From assembly GCA_024236215.1 (NCBI GenBank), contig JACKKX010000001.1, positions 609,501-673,500 of the forward strand: a DNA stretch of 64,000 nucleotides, given 5' to 3'. The translations under genes and the position numbers were made by a program. The notes under the pieces are model-generated. The model saw nothing but the letters and a program-made list of their open reading frames with translations, did no database searches and had not been told where the DNA came from. Below, piece after piece: positions 44,096-52,782 of this stretch. This DNA comes from Novosphingobium sp. GTDB taxonomy: Bacteria; Pseudomonadota; Alphaproteobacteria; Sphingomonadales; Sphingomonadaceae. Every line of letters begins with the position of its first letter. Position 1 is the first letter of the stretch.

Positions 44096-46633
44096 TCAGT
44101 ACTTCGCGCCGACCCGGATGCCGAAGGTCCGCGGCTGGTTGGGCACGATATAGGTGCGCGAACACAGTCCGCACGAGACGTAGCGCGAAAGATCGCCGCG
44201 CTCGTCGAAGATGTTCGAGACATAGGCCTCAATGCTGAAGTTGTCCCAGTCGGCGCCCAGCGCGGCATTGAACTGGGCAAAGGCCTTGAGGTCGCCCATG
44301 ATCGCCGCATTGGCGGTGCGCAGGTCCGACGGGGCTGATCCCTGGTAGGTCATATTCATCTGGCCATAGGCCTTGGCCGCACCGACCGGGGCGGTGTAGC
44401 GCGCGGTGGCGCTCATTTTCCACTTCGGCGTGATCGGCAGACGAGTGCCGGCCGGTGCGTCGATCGAATTGCCGCCGGTGTTGCAGGCATAAGTCGGGTC
44501 GATCGCGTGGCACAGGTTGTTGAGGATCTTGGCATCGGCATAGGCGCCCGAAACGTTCAGGGTGAACGGACCGGCAAAAACCGAAGCATCGAGATCGAAC
44601 CCGCGAATCCGCGCATCGGGGCCGTTGGTGATGATGGTGAAACTGTTCGGCCCAAGATAGCTGAACTGGAACTTGTTCCAATCCTGCTGGTAGATCGCGC
44701 CGTTGAAACGGATCAGTCCGTTCGCCAGCGTGGTCTTGAAACCGACTTCGTAGTTCTTGAGGTAATCGGGCTCATAGGGGCCGAAATCGCCGCGCCGGTT
44801 GATGCCGCCCGGGCGGAAGCCCTTGCTGAGCGTGGCATAGAGCATCATGTCGCTGTTGGGCTTCCAGGTGGCGTTGAAGCGATAGGTCACCCCGTCGCCC
44901 TTGGCCCGGCTCGGCACCACGGTGCCGTTCTGATAGACCCCGAGGTTGTTGCACGGGCTTCCCGCCACGACCGGAGCGACAAGGGTGCCCGAGCCGGTGC
45001 GCTGCCAATCGCCGTTGGAATCCTTGGTGAACAGCCGCTCGCCATTGGTGGTGAAACAGCTTCCCACCCCGGTTGCGGTGCTACCGGCACCATTGAACGG
45101 GCCATCGGAGAAATCGTTGCCCGGATTGCGGCCGAAACCGAAGAACCCGATCAGCGAGTTGTCATACTTGAACAGGCGCCCACCCGCGGTCAGCGTCAGC
45201 TCGGGAGTCAGATCGAAGGACAGTTCGCCAAAGGCGGCATAATCCTTGTCGATGCGTTCCTGCTGGGTCAGCCACAGCGTACCGGGGAAGCCGTTGACCG
45301 AAACCTGCGGCCCCAGCCCGTCGATCTTGTAATCCTGATGGATCGCGTTCGACTGGCGCTGGAAGAACACCCCGCCGACAAAGCGCAGCGGCTCGTCCTG
45401 CGGCGAAGCAATGCGCAGCTCCTGGCTCAGCTTCTTGAAATGATCGGTTCCGATCACCCGCTGGCGCGGATCGATCGTAGCCCCGGCCGAGTCCTGATAA
45501 TAGAACCAGTAAGCCAGCCCGCCCTTGTTTTCGTAATAGCTGTCATAGGCTTCGGCGTAGTCGGTATAGTCGTTTTCGGCATAGGTCTTGCGGTCAAGAT
45601 AGGCGCCCGCATAGGTCACATCCCAGTTGCCGATCTTGCCCTCGATGGTCAGCGCCGCCTGGACGAACTTGTCATTGCGGAAATCGGGATAATAGTGCTT
45701 GTACATCAGCTCGCCCACCGACGGATCATAGCCGTAAGACCCGTGGCTCTTGGTGTTCTGGTACATCACGGCGGGAGTGACGGTCCAGTTGTCGTCCAGA
45801 TCGACCTTGAGAGCGGCGCGCGCGCCATAGCTGTCGGTATAGTTGACGTTGCTCTTCACCTGGGCGGCGTTGTTGACGGTTATCCCGTCCTTGAGGCAGC
45901 CGACGACGTTACCTTCAAAATCATAGACCGTTGTGCCGCAGAACGTCAGGAAGCCGGCAACGTTGTCAATATAACCGGCATCGCGCTGCCAATAGCCGAC
46001 CACGCGCAGGGCCGCGCTGCTTGAGAGCGGCAGATTTACCATGCCTTCGAGCTTGCCGCCGTGGCCGCCGTGTTCGATGCGGTTGATCTCGCCATCGACG
46101 CGCGCCTCAACCCCGGCGGTCGAAGGCTTGTTGGTGATGATGCGGATCGTACCGGCTTCCGACGAAGCCCCGTAGAGCGTGCCCTGCGGACCCGAAAGGC
46201 TTTCGATCCGGGCGATGTCATAGACGTGAACGTCAAGATTGCCGCCGATCGTCGTAACCGGCTGCTCGTCGAGATAGACACCGACCGAGGGCAGCGAGCC
46301 CGAGTGGTTGCCATCGCCGCCCGAAGCGACGCCGCGCATGTAGATCACGCTGGTGCCAGGGGTACCGGCCGACTGCGCCGAGATTCCGGGCAGCTGCTGC
46401 GAATAGGCCGAGAAGTTCGAGATGTTGAGTTCATCGAGCTTCTTGGTGCCCAGCGCCTGAATCGAAATCGGCACGTTCTGAAGGTTTTCACTGCGCTTCT
46501 GCGCGGTCACGACGATGACGTTAGAATCCTCGTCATCTCCGTTACCGGCTTCCTGGGCCAGGGCCGGAAGCGAGATCAGTGCCGAACTGGCGAACAACGC
46601 GGCAAAGGCGGCGCGGCGAGAGGAGGAACGCAT
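44096..46633 (-). CDS. TonB-dependent receptor
   Basis: The 845-residue outer-membrane transporter has a signal peptide ending LPALAQ, a TonB-box-like NVIVVTAQKRSENLQ, a plug (PISIQALGTKKLDELNI to about residue 190; GTPGTSVIYMRGVASGGDGN, VGVYLDEQPVTTIG, GPQGTLYGASSEAGTIRI), and a barrel ending NIFDERGD and PNQPRTFGIRVGAKY. This plug type is one of many in sphingomonads; substrate unknown. The ATG at 46633 is right because it starts the signal peptide. A sulfotransferase remnant is next to it; sphingomonad receptors of this class are often paired with TPR-sulfotransferases. Confidence 0.93.
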   Translation of the reverse strand: MRSSSRRAAFAALFASSALISLPALAQEAGNGDDEDSNVIVVTAQKRSENLQNVPISIQALGTKKLDELNISNFSAYSQQLPGISAQSAGTPGTSVIYMRGVASGGDGNHSGSLPSVGVYLDEQPVTTIGGNLDVHVYDIARIESLSGPQGTLYGASSEAGTIRIITNKPSTAGVEARVDGEINRIEHGGHGGKLEGMVNLPLSSSAALRVVGYWQRDAGYIDNVAGFLTFCGTTVYDFEGNVVGCLKDGITVNNAAQVKSNVNYTDSYGARAALKVDLDDNWTVTPAVMYQNTKSHGSYGYDPSVGELMYKHYYPDFRNDKFVQAALTIEGKIGNWDVTYAGAYLDRKTYAENDYTDYAEAYDSYYENKGGLAYWFYYQDSAGATIDPRQRVIGTDHFKKLSQELRIASPQDEPLRFVGGVFFQRQSNAIHQDYKIDGLGPQVSVNGFPGTLWLTQQERIDKDYAAFGELSFDLTPELTLTAGGRLFKYDNSLIGFFGFGRNPGNDFSDGPFNGAGSTATGVGSCFTTNGERLFTKDSNGDWQRTGSGTLVAPVVAGSPCNNLGVYQNGTVVPSRAKGDGVTYRFNATWKPNSDMMLYATLSKGFRPGGINRRGDFGPYEPDYLKNYEVGFKTTLANGLIRFNGAIYQQDWNKFQFSYLGPNSFTIITNGPDARIRGFDLDASVFAGPFTLNVSGAYADAKILNNLCHAIDPTYACNTGGNSIDAPAGTRLPITPKWKMSATARYTAPVGAAKAYGQMNMTYQGSAPSDLRTANAAIMGDLKAFAQFNAALGADWDNFSIEAYVSNIFDERGDLSRYVSCGLCSRTYIVPNQPRTFGIRVGAKY

Positions 46634-46742
46634 GAAAACCCCACATTCTTGACGGGACGATGCAGCAACCTGATTCCACTCGCGCCAAGCGTCAAGCCAA
46701 TGCCTGCCGAAGGTTAGCAAAGCGGCGGCAAGCGTGGCAGAA

Positions 46743-47009
46743 TTACCACGCCGCAGGCACTTGCGGATAGGCTTCCAGCACCTCGCCCAGCGCGGCGCGC
46801 AGCGGATCGAGATGCTCTGAAAAGGCCTTCCAGCCCTCGGTCCCCTCGCGGAAGATCGGCTGGCGCACCTGTTCGGAACTGGCGGTGCGCACCGCGCGCT
46901 CGGTCTTGTGAAAGGCAAGGCAGGCCTCTTCAAACTCCACACCGCAGAAATCGAGCAGCGCGCGCACCTCGGTCTCTGTCTCCCCGACCAACATCCTGAT
47001 TTCAACCAA
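46743..47009 (-). pseudogene. 3' remnant of a sulfotransferase gene, cut by element insertion
   Basis: The last 80 or so residues of a sulfotransferase are recognisable: LVGETETEVRALLDFCGVEFEEACLAFHKTERAVRTASSEQVRQPIFREGTEGW. Everything before LVG is missing. The 5' boundary coincides with a drop to AT-rich sequence and then an integrase. The upstream half of the gene is not in the window. The remnant still has an open frame but no start or catalytic region. Confidence 0.75.
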
Positions 47010-47127
47010 TCCCTATCGATCCCCAGTTTTCTCATAAATATCGGAATTACAGGGATTATAATTCAATCTTTCATCCCGAACTGTCCCACTCAGGCTCAGG
47101 CTAGCCTGTTGATATGCTGGTAACAGC

Positions 47128-47163
47128 GTTGGTATGATGGTAGGCTGCATTGCAGATACCAAC
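47128..47163. promoter_or_regulatory. inverted repeat directly before the integrase start
   Basis: GTTGGTAT at 47128-47135 and ATACCAAC at 47156-47163 are perfect reverse complements, separated by 20 bases, and abut the ATG at 47164. Further TGGTA repeats lie just upstream. Possible Int/Xis binding or self-repression site. Confidence 0.4.
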
Positions 47164-48405
47164 ATGCTGACAGACACCGCCATCCGCGCCCTCAAGGCCG
47201 ACTCCCGCCCGATCAAGAAGTCGGATGGCGGCGGCCTGTTCATCTTTGTGACGCCCGAAGGCAGCAAGCTCTGGCGGCTCGCGTACCGATTCAACGGCAA
47301 GCAAAAGTTGCTTTCCGGTGGCCCCTACCCCCTCGTCAAACTTGCCGATGCGCGAAAATGGCGCGATGATGCCAAGACCGATTTGCTCGCCGGACGCGAT
47401 CCCAGCGCGATCCGCAGGGCAAAAAAGCGTGAGCAGAAGGAAGCCAGCGAGAATTCCTTCGAGAATGTCGCCAAGGAATGGATCGAAGCGCGAAGCTGCG
47501 CCTGGTCGGAACGGTATGCTCGCGTCGTCGAAACGCGGCTGAGGGAGGACATTTTTCCCGACCTTGGGAAATTGGCGATCAGCGAGATCGACCCGCCGAT
47601 GCTGCTGACTGCGCTCCGCAAGATCGAAGCGCGCGGATCGATCGAGATGGCGCACCGCGTGCGCAACTATTGCAGCGAAGTATTCCGCTTCGCCATCGCC
47701 ATGGAGAAGTGCCGCAGCGATCCCAGCCGTGACATTGGCCCGGCGATGAAGAAGCCGCCGCCAGTCCAACACCGCGCGAAAGTCGAGGCGAAGGACTTGC
47801 CCAGCTTCTTTGCGCGGCTCAATCAGGACGAGGGCGAGCGCATGAGCCATCTGGCTTTGCGCTGGACTATCCACACGATGGTGCGCACGCAGGAAACCCG
47901 TTTCGCCGAATGGAGCGAATTTGAGGGCCTGGACACCGACGAACCGCTCTGGCGCATTCCCGCTCAGCGCATGAAAATGCGAACCGAGCACCTGGTTCCA
48001 CTGTCTCCACAGGCAGTCGCGCTTTTGCCTGAGATCGAGAAGGTCAACGCATTTCGGCAAGCGGGCAACGAGCGGCTGGGGAATTTCCTGTTTCCCGTTG
48101 CCAGCAGCAAGACCGGTACGATCAGCGAAAACCGGATGCTCGACATCATGTATCGGATCGGTCTGCGCGGCAAAGCCACGGTCCACGGGTTCCGTGGCCT
48201 TGCCAGCACTGTACTTAATGAATCCGGCCGGTTCGAACCGGACTGGATCGAGATGCAACTCGCCCACATCCAGCGCGGCGTGCGCGCCGCCTATAACTCA
48301 GCCCGCTACCTCAACCAGCGTCGGGAAATGATGCGCTGGTGGTCGGACTATCTCGAAAAGGCCGAATTGGATGGGCTGCGTAAGTGCGCTCAGACTTTCG
48401 CCTGA
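47164..48405 (+). CDS. P4-type tyrosine integrase
   Basis: Site-specific recombinase that inserts and excises the element. The 413-residue protein has the DUF4102 arm-binding domain at its N-terminus (LTDTAIRALKADSRPIKKSDGGGLFIFVTPEGSKLWRLAYRF), a central core-binding domain, and the catalytic domain with Arg in MVRTQETRFAEWSEF, HGFRG (His-x-x-Arg), and nucleophile Tyr in RAAYNSARYL. The ATG at 47164 gives the canonical MLTDTAI start. It is at the border with the truncated sulfotransferase and next to an AlpA-type gene. No tRNA gene is visible here. Confidence 0.93.
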   Translation: MLTDTAIRALKADSRPIKKSDGGGLFIFVTPEGSKLWRLAYRFNGKQKLLSGGPYPLVKLADARKWRDDAKTDLLAGRDPSAIRRAKKREQKEASENSFENVAKEWIEARSCAWSERYARVVETRLREDIFPDLGKLAISEIDPPMLLTALRKIEARGSIEMAHRVRNYCSEVFRFAIAMEKCRSDPSRDIGPAMKKPPPVQHRAKVEAKDLPSFFARLNQDEGERMSHLALRWTIHTMVRTQETRFAEWSEFEGLDTDEPLWRIPAQRMKMRTEHLVPLSPQAVALLPEIEKVNAFRQAGNERLGNFLFPVASSKTGTISENRMLDIMYRIGLRGKATVHGFRGLASTVLNESGRFEPDWIEMQLAHIQRGVRAAYNSARYLNQRREMMRWWSDYLEKAELDGLRKCAQTFA

Positions 48406-48620
48406 TCGCCACCCGTGGTCGGCGACACGTCACGCCCATAGATCACGGGATCAGCGATCCAATCATTGATGGCCGATTCTCGCCAGCCCGCGCCATGTAT
48501 GCTGATCTTCACCTGAGAGGGGAAAGTCCCCTCGGCGATCTTGCGGTACATGGTTGAGCGGGAAAGGCCGGTGCGGGCGAGAACGGTCTTGAGACGGATA
48601 ATCTTGTCTGGGTTGGACAT
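48390..48620 (-). CDS. AlpA-family regulator/excisionase-like protein
   Basis: The 76-residue DNA-binding protein has the AlpA helix-turn-helix: IIRLKTVLARTGLSRSTMYRKIAEGTFPSQVKI..GAGWRESAINDWIAD. AlpA proteins activate integrase or serve as directionality factors in P4-like elements. It converges on the integrase with a 16-bp overlap, the usual pairing. Confidence 0.9.
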   Translation of the reverse strand: MSNPDKIIRLKTVLARTGLSRSTMYRKIAEGTFPSQVKISIHGAGWRESAINDWIADPVIYGRDVSPTTGGDQAKV

Positions 48621-49237
48621 GGTACTTGCTTCCATTCGTTGGCGGTTTCTGGTCTCCCCTGGGGCAAAGATCGAGCGACGAACTCATTGACGCAAGATGA
48701 TTTTCACATCCAACGTCCGACATCGTAATTGCGGATAGAATGACCGCGAGAAGGATAGAAACGGATACGGAAGCGTAGAGAAGGCTACGGACGCCAGGTG
48801 TGGGCGGGTCCGTGCGGCAAGAATGCACTACTTCTGCACTACCAAGCTGAACTTGCCTTTTGATATCGGCACGGCTGACGGTGATTTGCGTCTACTCTGA
48901 CGGTGTCTGCGCGCGAATCACGCAAATTCAGGAGGCCAAAGAGTCAAAATCACATTCTGACCATCCGGCCAACCGGTTGATTTGCTACCGCCAGACTATG
49001 TGAATTTCCGGATACGGTTTGCGCGAGCGAAGGCGCAAATCGCAAGAACCCCAACCTTGCCGACAGCCCGTCACCGCGATTGACCGAAGGCGTCGGGCGA
49101 TTTTCCCCGTGTTCCGTTCCCACGATCGACTGAACTGGGTGAACGCTTGCAGTGAACTACTTGTTAACCACTAGGAATTATACGGAGCCCACGGATGCCG
49201 AACACGGAATTCATCCGAGCATTCTGGAGCTATAATC
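48621..49237. other. 617-bp region without a convincing gene
   Basis: No ORF with a good ribosome-binding site or family signal. The sequence is more AT-rich than the chromosome to the left. It contains an inverted repeat TTTGCGC/GCGCAAA at 49018-49024 and 49033-49039. A long leader before the first subunit gene would explain part of it, with CTTGTTAACC and a TATACGG at about 49178-49185 as possible promoter parts. Confidence 0.4.
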
Positions 49238-49864
49238 GTGATCAAGAACCATATCCTCGGGGCCGCCCTTTGCGTTGCCGGAATTGCCTCGATTCCGACT
49301 GCTGCCAACGCCGAATCGAATTTCGTGACCGGCACCGCAAGCCCGCTGACGGCTTCCGCGCACCTCGACTTCACGGTCACCGTTCCCAAGTTCGTCTATG
49401 TGCGCATTGGCACGGGTACGAACATGGCCAACAACACGACCGTCGACAGCCTTGTCTACAACGTCCCAGCCGCCAATGTCGGTGACGGCACGTCCATTTC
49501 GGGCACCGGCGGCGACCTTTCGGCCGGCCAGGTGACGGCCCGCGTCATGGGCAACAATGGCACGATCGCCTTCAGTTCGACCACGCTTGGCGCCATGAGC
49601 AACGGCTCGGGCGACTCGATCTCGTGGTCGCAAATTGCTGTTGCGGTTGCGACAAACACCTCGGCCACCGCGCTTCCGTCACCGACGCTGGCGGACGGCG
49701 CCACGACGAGCACCAACCTGACGCCCACCAGCGGCACGAAGGTCACCAACCTCGACGCCAAGTGGACCTTTACCTACAAGAACCAGAACGTGGTCGCGGC
49801 CGGCACCTACGGCGGCGTCAACACCAACAACGGCCGTGTGACCTACGCGGTTTCAATGCCCTGA
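49238..49864 (+). CDS. pilin-like secreted protein, candidate major subunit
   Basis: The 208-residue product starts at a GTG preceded by CTGGAGC. It has a signal peptide (cleavage after AANA) and a Ser/Thr/Asn/Gly-rich beta-strand protein: HLDFTVTVPKFVYVRIGTG, YNVPAANVGDGT, SISWSQIAVAVAT, and the ending FTYKNQNVVAAGTYGG..RVTYAVSMP. The C-terminal AGTY-x-G-..-VTYAVSMP resembles the last strand of chaperone-usher pilins, and the two later secreted proteins share it. No Cys is present in the mature part. It stands before a strong hairpin, as major pilin genes often do. Confidence 0.7.
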   Translation: MIKNHILGAALCVAGIASIPTAANAESNFVTGTASPLTASAHLDFTVTVPKFVYVRIGTGTNMANNTTVDSLVYNVPAANVGDGTSISGTGGDLSAGQVTARVMGNNGTIAFSSTTLGAMSNGSGDSISWSQIAVAVATNTSATALPSPTLADGATTSTNLTPTSGTKVTNLDAKWTFTYKNQNVVAAGTYGGVNTNNGRVTYAVSMP

Positions 49865-49933
49865 CAATCGGGAAATTGATCAGAGCGCAACAACACGCCT
49901 GATTTCGATCTTCCCGCATCGGGTTGAAGTTCA

Positions 49934-49968
49934 ACAAGGCCGTCGCAGCATTGCTGCGGCGGCCTTGT
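49934..49968 (+). terminator. hairpin after the candidate major subunit gene
   Basis: ACAAGGCC with GGCCTTGT and an inner CGCAGC/GCTGCG stem form a long stem around the loop ATT. A poly-T tail is absent, so it may act as a partial terminator or mRNA-stabilising hairpin. Confidence 0.6.
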
Positions 49969-50060
49969 CGCGTCATGGCACCATGCGCAAACGCAAGTCC
50001 CGATTTGGGACTGGCCGGTTAGGAGAGGCAGTTGATTTTTCACAGGCATTTTTGAGAATC

Positions 50061-50110
50061 CCGGCAGGAAATTGCCGGTTACCGGCTTAATTTTGCCGGA
50101 AATTTGCCGG
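50061..50110. promoter_or_regulatory. helically phased TTGCCGG repeats
   Basis: TTGCCGG occurs at 50072-50078, 50093-50099 and 50104-50110, spaced 21 and 11 bases, and its reverse complement CCGGCA begins at 50061. All lie upstream of the subunit gene at 50262. Spacing near one and two helical turns suggests an activator binding site. The function is inferred. Confidence 0.5.
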
Positions 50111-50261
50111 TCTTGTGATTGACAGCTTCACATGACGAGCAGGGATTCTTGCTTTCGCACGTGGGGCACGACGCACGAGGATCGCCGATGCCCATAATGT
50201 TTGCCAGTCTCTGCTTTCACGAAATGCGCGTCGCGCCGCACCCAATCGCAGCACTACGCAA

Positions 50262-50696
50262 ATGATGGCGAGCAGGCTCTATCGGCTCGCCGTCGCGGCA
50301 GTGACGGCGATTGCTGGTTGCATTCCCGGCTTTGCAAACGCTGCGTCCCACTACAGTACCGACAGTGCAGTGGACGAAGGAGCCGAAGCTCGGGCGCAGA
50401 TCGATTTCACGATCATCGTACCGGAATATGTCGGTCTAGCCACCAGAGTCAGTTCAATCGCTACGACCCAGGAAACAGGCGACAGAACAACGCATTCCTC
50501 TTCGCTCATCTTGACGCAGAATGTCGCGGCGACATCAAATTCAGGGGGATCGAAAGACCTGCTAGCCTTCGGCAATGCAGGCACCATCGCCGTTGCCGAA
50601 AATTCACCCGCTGGCGATCAGACCCCAGGATCGACCAGCACGCAGCCACCGTCCATCGAAAACATTCCTGTGACTTACGCCGTGGCGATGCCTTGA
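50262..50696 (+). CDS. secreted pilin-like protein 2
   Basis: The 144-residue product has a signal peptide ending FANA and the same terminal pattern as the first subunit: [17 protein letters not shown] near the start, [13 protein letters not shown] in the middle, and [10 protein letters not shown] at the end. It is shorter than the first, and its middle lacks the second half of the fold, so it may be a minor subunit or initiator. No good Shine-Dalgarno sequence is seen before ATGATG. Confidence 0.6.
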   Translation: MMASRLYRLAVAAVTAIAGCIPGFANAASHYSTDSAVDEGAEARAQIDFTIIVPEYVGLATRVSSIATTQETGDRTTHSSSLILTQNVAATSNSGGSKDLLAFGNAGTIAVAENSPAGDQTPGSTSTQPPSIENIPVTYAVAMP

Positions 50697-50756
50697 TTCC
50701 GCGCGCGGGCGGCTTAATCAGGCTCTGTTAAGGATCTACTTGGCAAGTCCCGCAGC

Positions 50757-50766
50757 AGGGGGGGGG
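50757..50766 (+). repeat. poly-G tract of ten before a subunit gene
   Basis: Ten consecutive G (50757-50766), then TTGGGGCA and the ATG at 50775. Tracts of this length are prone to slipped-strand mispairing. In the ribosome-binding region of an adhesin-type gene, changes in length could alter translation. Confidence 0.75.
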
Positions 50767-50774
50767 TTGGGGCA

Positions 50775-51446
50775 ATGGCAAATAGCAGAGCGGCTGCAAA
50801 GCCGAGTAAGGTTAGAGAGCACTGCTACAACCTAAGGCACATGGTCGCGATCAGTGCCTGTGTTTGTGCGATGTTCTCGGCCGAAGCGGCAGACGCCTAC
50901 ACGATCACAATTACTTCCGGCACCAGGGCGCTCTACCTGCAAGTCGGCGCGGGCGGGTATACCGGTTACTACATAAGTGGAGGCACACCGGGAAACAACT
51001 CCACCATCAATGTCGTGTCTGTGACAATTCCTGCCGCCAGCGTCGGGTCGGGAACTGCCCAAGCCATGACTTCGAACAGTTCGGTTTCCCAAAGTTCCAT
51101 CGACGGATACGCGTTCTGCAATCCACCTTCGCAGGTTTATATCGGGGGATGGTCGAGGCCGGGCAATAATTCCGGTGTGGCGACACTGACGGTCACGACC
51201 CCTGCCAGCTTGACCAATGGCAGCGATTCCATCCCGTTCAGTCAGATCAGTTGGATGATGTCCGGCAACGGTGACAGCACCTATCAGTTTCCCAACGGCA
51301 CGTTTACGGGCGGAACCCAGACTCTTGCGACCTTTCCGGCCAACACCTGGAAGGAGCAGTGCATGACCTTCACTTATGCCAACACGGTGGTGCCAGCGGC
51401 GGGCACTTTTTCCGGACGCGCCACCTATACGCTTTCATTGCCATGA
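50775..51446 (+). CDS. secreted pilin-like protein 3, candidate adhesin or tip subunit
   Basis: The 223-residue product has an N-terminal signal-like segment (MVAISACVCAMFSAEAADA, perhaps starting at the internal ATG 50841). The mature part shares with the first subunit VVSVTIPAASVGSG, NGSDSIPFSQISW and the ending FTYANTVVPAAGTFSGRATYTLSLP. It has two Cys, in FCNPPS and KEQCMTF, perhaps a disulfide, and extra Tyr/Trp, which suits an adhesive subunit. It starts the coupled set: its stop overlaps the next ATG (ATGA). Confidence 0.65.
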   Translation: MANSRAAAKPSKVREHCYNLRHMVAISACVCAMFSAEAADAYTITITSGTRALYLQVGAGGYTGYYISGGTPGNNSTINVVSVTIPAASVGSGTAQAMTSNSSVSQSSIDGYAFCNPPSQVYIGGWSRPGNNSGVATLTVTTPASLTNGSDSIPFSQISWMMSGNGDSTYQFPNGTFTGGTQTLATFPANTWKEQCMTFTYANTVVPAAGTFSGRATYTLSLP

Positions 51447-51937
51447 CCCGCATCGCCCCGGCATTTGTCCTTTCCTGGGCGTTGCTCACCTTGCCTGCCG
51501 TCGCACAGGCGCAGACTGCAGCGGCATCGTCAACGACCGGGCAAGTTTTCCGAGTAGACGACAGCGGCACGGTCGTACTCGACCCGGTATTGCAAATGCA
51601 GTGGCAACCGGCTGGACAAACTGCCGCTTCGCCTCTGGTTTCAGCATCGACCCGGGTCAGCGTACAGCTCAACCTGCTACCTTGGGTCGGTCGGACTGGT
51701 CGGATTTATATGACATTACCTCGCACGTCTGGTCCCACGGTCCGGGCCACGTGGCAGACCGGCGGCACACTGCTCCCCGGAGAACTGCTCTCGGGAGACC
51801 GCACGCCGGTCTATGCGGGTGCCATTAGCGGGCCAATTCTGCGCGACATTATCGACATAAAGCTCGAGGCGGACGGTGCAAGGCTTTCAGGGTCCGAAGC
51901 CCTCGCGTTCGGTTTCGAAATCGAGGTTGATCCATGA
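51443..51937 (+). CDS. small secreted accessory protein of the pilus-like cluster
   Basis: The 164-residue product has a signal peptide ending AQAQ and a beta-rich mature domain: LDPVLQMQWQPAGQ, VSVQLNLLPWVGRTGRIYMTLPR, RATWQTGGTLLPGELLSGDRTPVYAG, and FGFEIEVDP at the end. No Cys. I do not recognise a family. Its position, coupled by ATGA to the genes on both sides, suggests a minor subunit or assembly factor. Confidence 0.65.
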   Translation: MTRIAPAFVLSWALLTLPAVAQAQTAAASSTTGQVFRVDDSGTVVLDPVLQMQWQPAGQTAASPLVSASTRVSVQLNLLPWVGRTGRIYMTLPRTSGPTVRATWQTGGTLLPGELLSGDRTPVYAGAISGPILRDIIDIKLEADGARLSGSEALAFGFEIEVDP

Positions 51938-52782
51938 AGTTTCCCTTGCGGCTGCCGGTTCTCACTGTGGCAATCGCCACTTGCACCCAGTTTTGGAGCG
52001 TCCCAGCCCTTGCGGACGATTTTGCCCTTTCGATTTCCCCACCCCGCTTTGAGCTAACGGCGGAACCAGGGCAAACCGTTCGCGGTGTCGCGGAAATGAC
52101 CAATGCTGCAAGCACCGCTACCGAGCTGCATTTTGCGACGGCCGAATGGGATTTGACGCCGGACGGCGGTGTAGTCCTGAGCGACACGCTAAAGCCCGAC
52201 TCCTGTCGTCCCTGGGTCGCAATTGAACGGCGGGAAGCCACGTTGCAGTCGAAAGCGCAATTTCGCTACCGCTTCGAGGTTACACCGCCTGCCGACATCC
52301 CTCCCACAGAGTGCCGTTTCGCGATCGTCGTGTCCGGCGCGGAAGAGCGCGTGTCACCGGGCAAGGATGTGAGTTTTCCGATAAGCGGACAAATTGCGAT
52401 CATCGTCTATGTCGAGGTGGGCGACGTCAAACCGGACCTGACAATCGTCAAGGCCGACGTTGCGACAATCAATGGCGTTCAGACGCCAGTGGTGATGGTC
52501 CAGAACACCGGGACCGCGCACGGCAGGCTATCTGCGTTTCTCACAGGCACCGATGCAAAGGGCAAGAAGCGCGACTTTGCCCCATCCACCCTACCTATCC
52601 TGCCGGGCGAAACGCGCATGATCGCGCTCAATGTGGACAAGGGAGGAGACGCGATCGAGGCTCAGGCCACTCCGGGATCGGCTGACGCCACACCAGACGT
52701 AATCGCCTTTCCGCTTAAGATGAGCGGGACGATGAACGACACCAGCAACTCCTTCAAGTTCGATGGCGTCTTTGAGCCTTGA
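51934..52782 (+). CDS. periplasmic pilus-chaperone-like protein
   Basis: The 282-residue product has a signal peptide ending PALA and two Ig-like domains. The first has FALSISPPRFELTAEPGQTVRGVAEMTNAASTATELHF, with the strand/turn pattern of PapD-like chaperones, and the second VVMVQNTGTAHGRLSAFLTG and LPGETRMIALNVD. The segment ISGQIAIIVYVEVGDVKPDL marks the domain junction. It is larger than PapD (about 230). Assigned from pattern and neighbours; an alternative is a CARDB-type envelope protein. It overlaps the next gene by one base (TGATG). Confidence 0.6.
   Translation: MKFPLRLPVLTVAIATCTQFWSVPALADDFALSISPPRFELTAEPGQTVRGVAEMTNAASTATELHFATAEWDLTPDGGVVLSDTLKPDSCRPWVAIERREATLQSKAQFRYRFEVTPPADIPPTECRFAIVVSGAEERVSPGKDVSFPISGQIAIIVYVEVGDVKPDLTIVKADVATINGVQTPVVMVQNTGTAHGRLSAFLTGTDAKGKKRDFAPSTLPILPGETRMIALNVDKGGDAIEAQATPGSADATPDVIAFPLKMSGTMNDTSNSFKFDGVFEP

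Larger units (their letters stand above)
49865..50261. other. regulatory region between first and second subunit genes
   Basis: This 397-bp stretch has no gene. It holds a terminator-like hairpin at 49934-49968, then AT-rich sequence with repeated TTGCCGG units near 50061-50110, upstream of the next subunit gene. Confidence 0.6.

Noticed and set aside
46634-47035. Extension of the second TonB receptor to 47035
   Set aside because: The extra residues read through the sulfotransferase remnant in another frame; the signal peptide begins at 46633.
46990-47163. tRNA gene as integration target beside the integrase
   Set aside because: No cloverleaf or T-loop sequence could be found; the target appears to be the sulfotransferase gene.
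49160-49185. CtrA-type site near TTAACCACTAGG before the first subunit gene
   Set aside because: The second TTAA half-site is missing at the required spacing.
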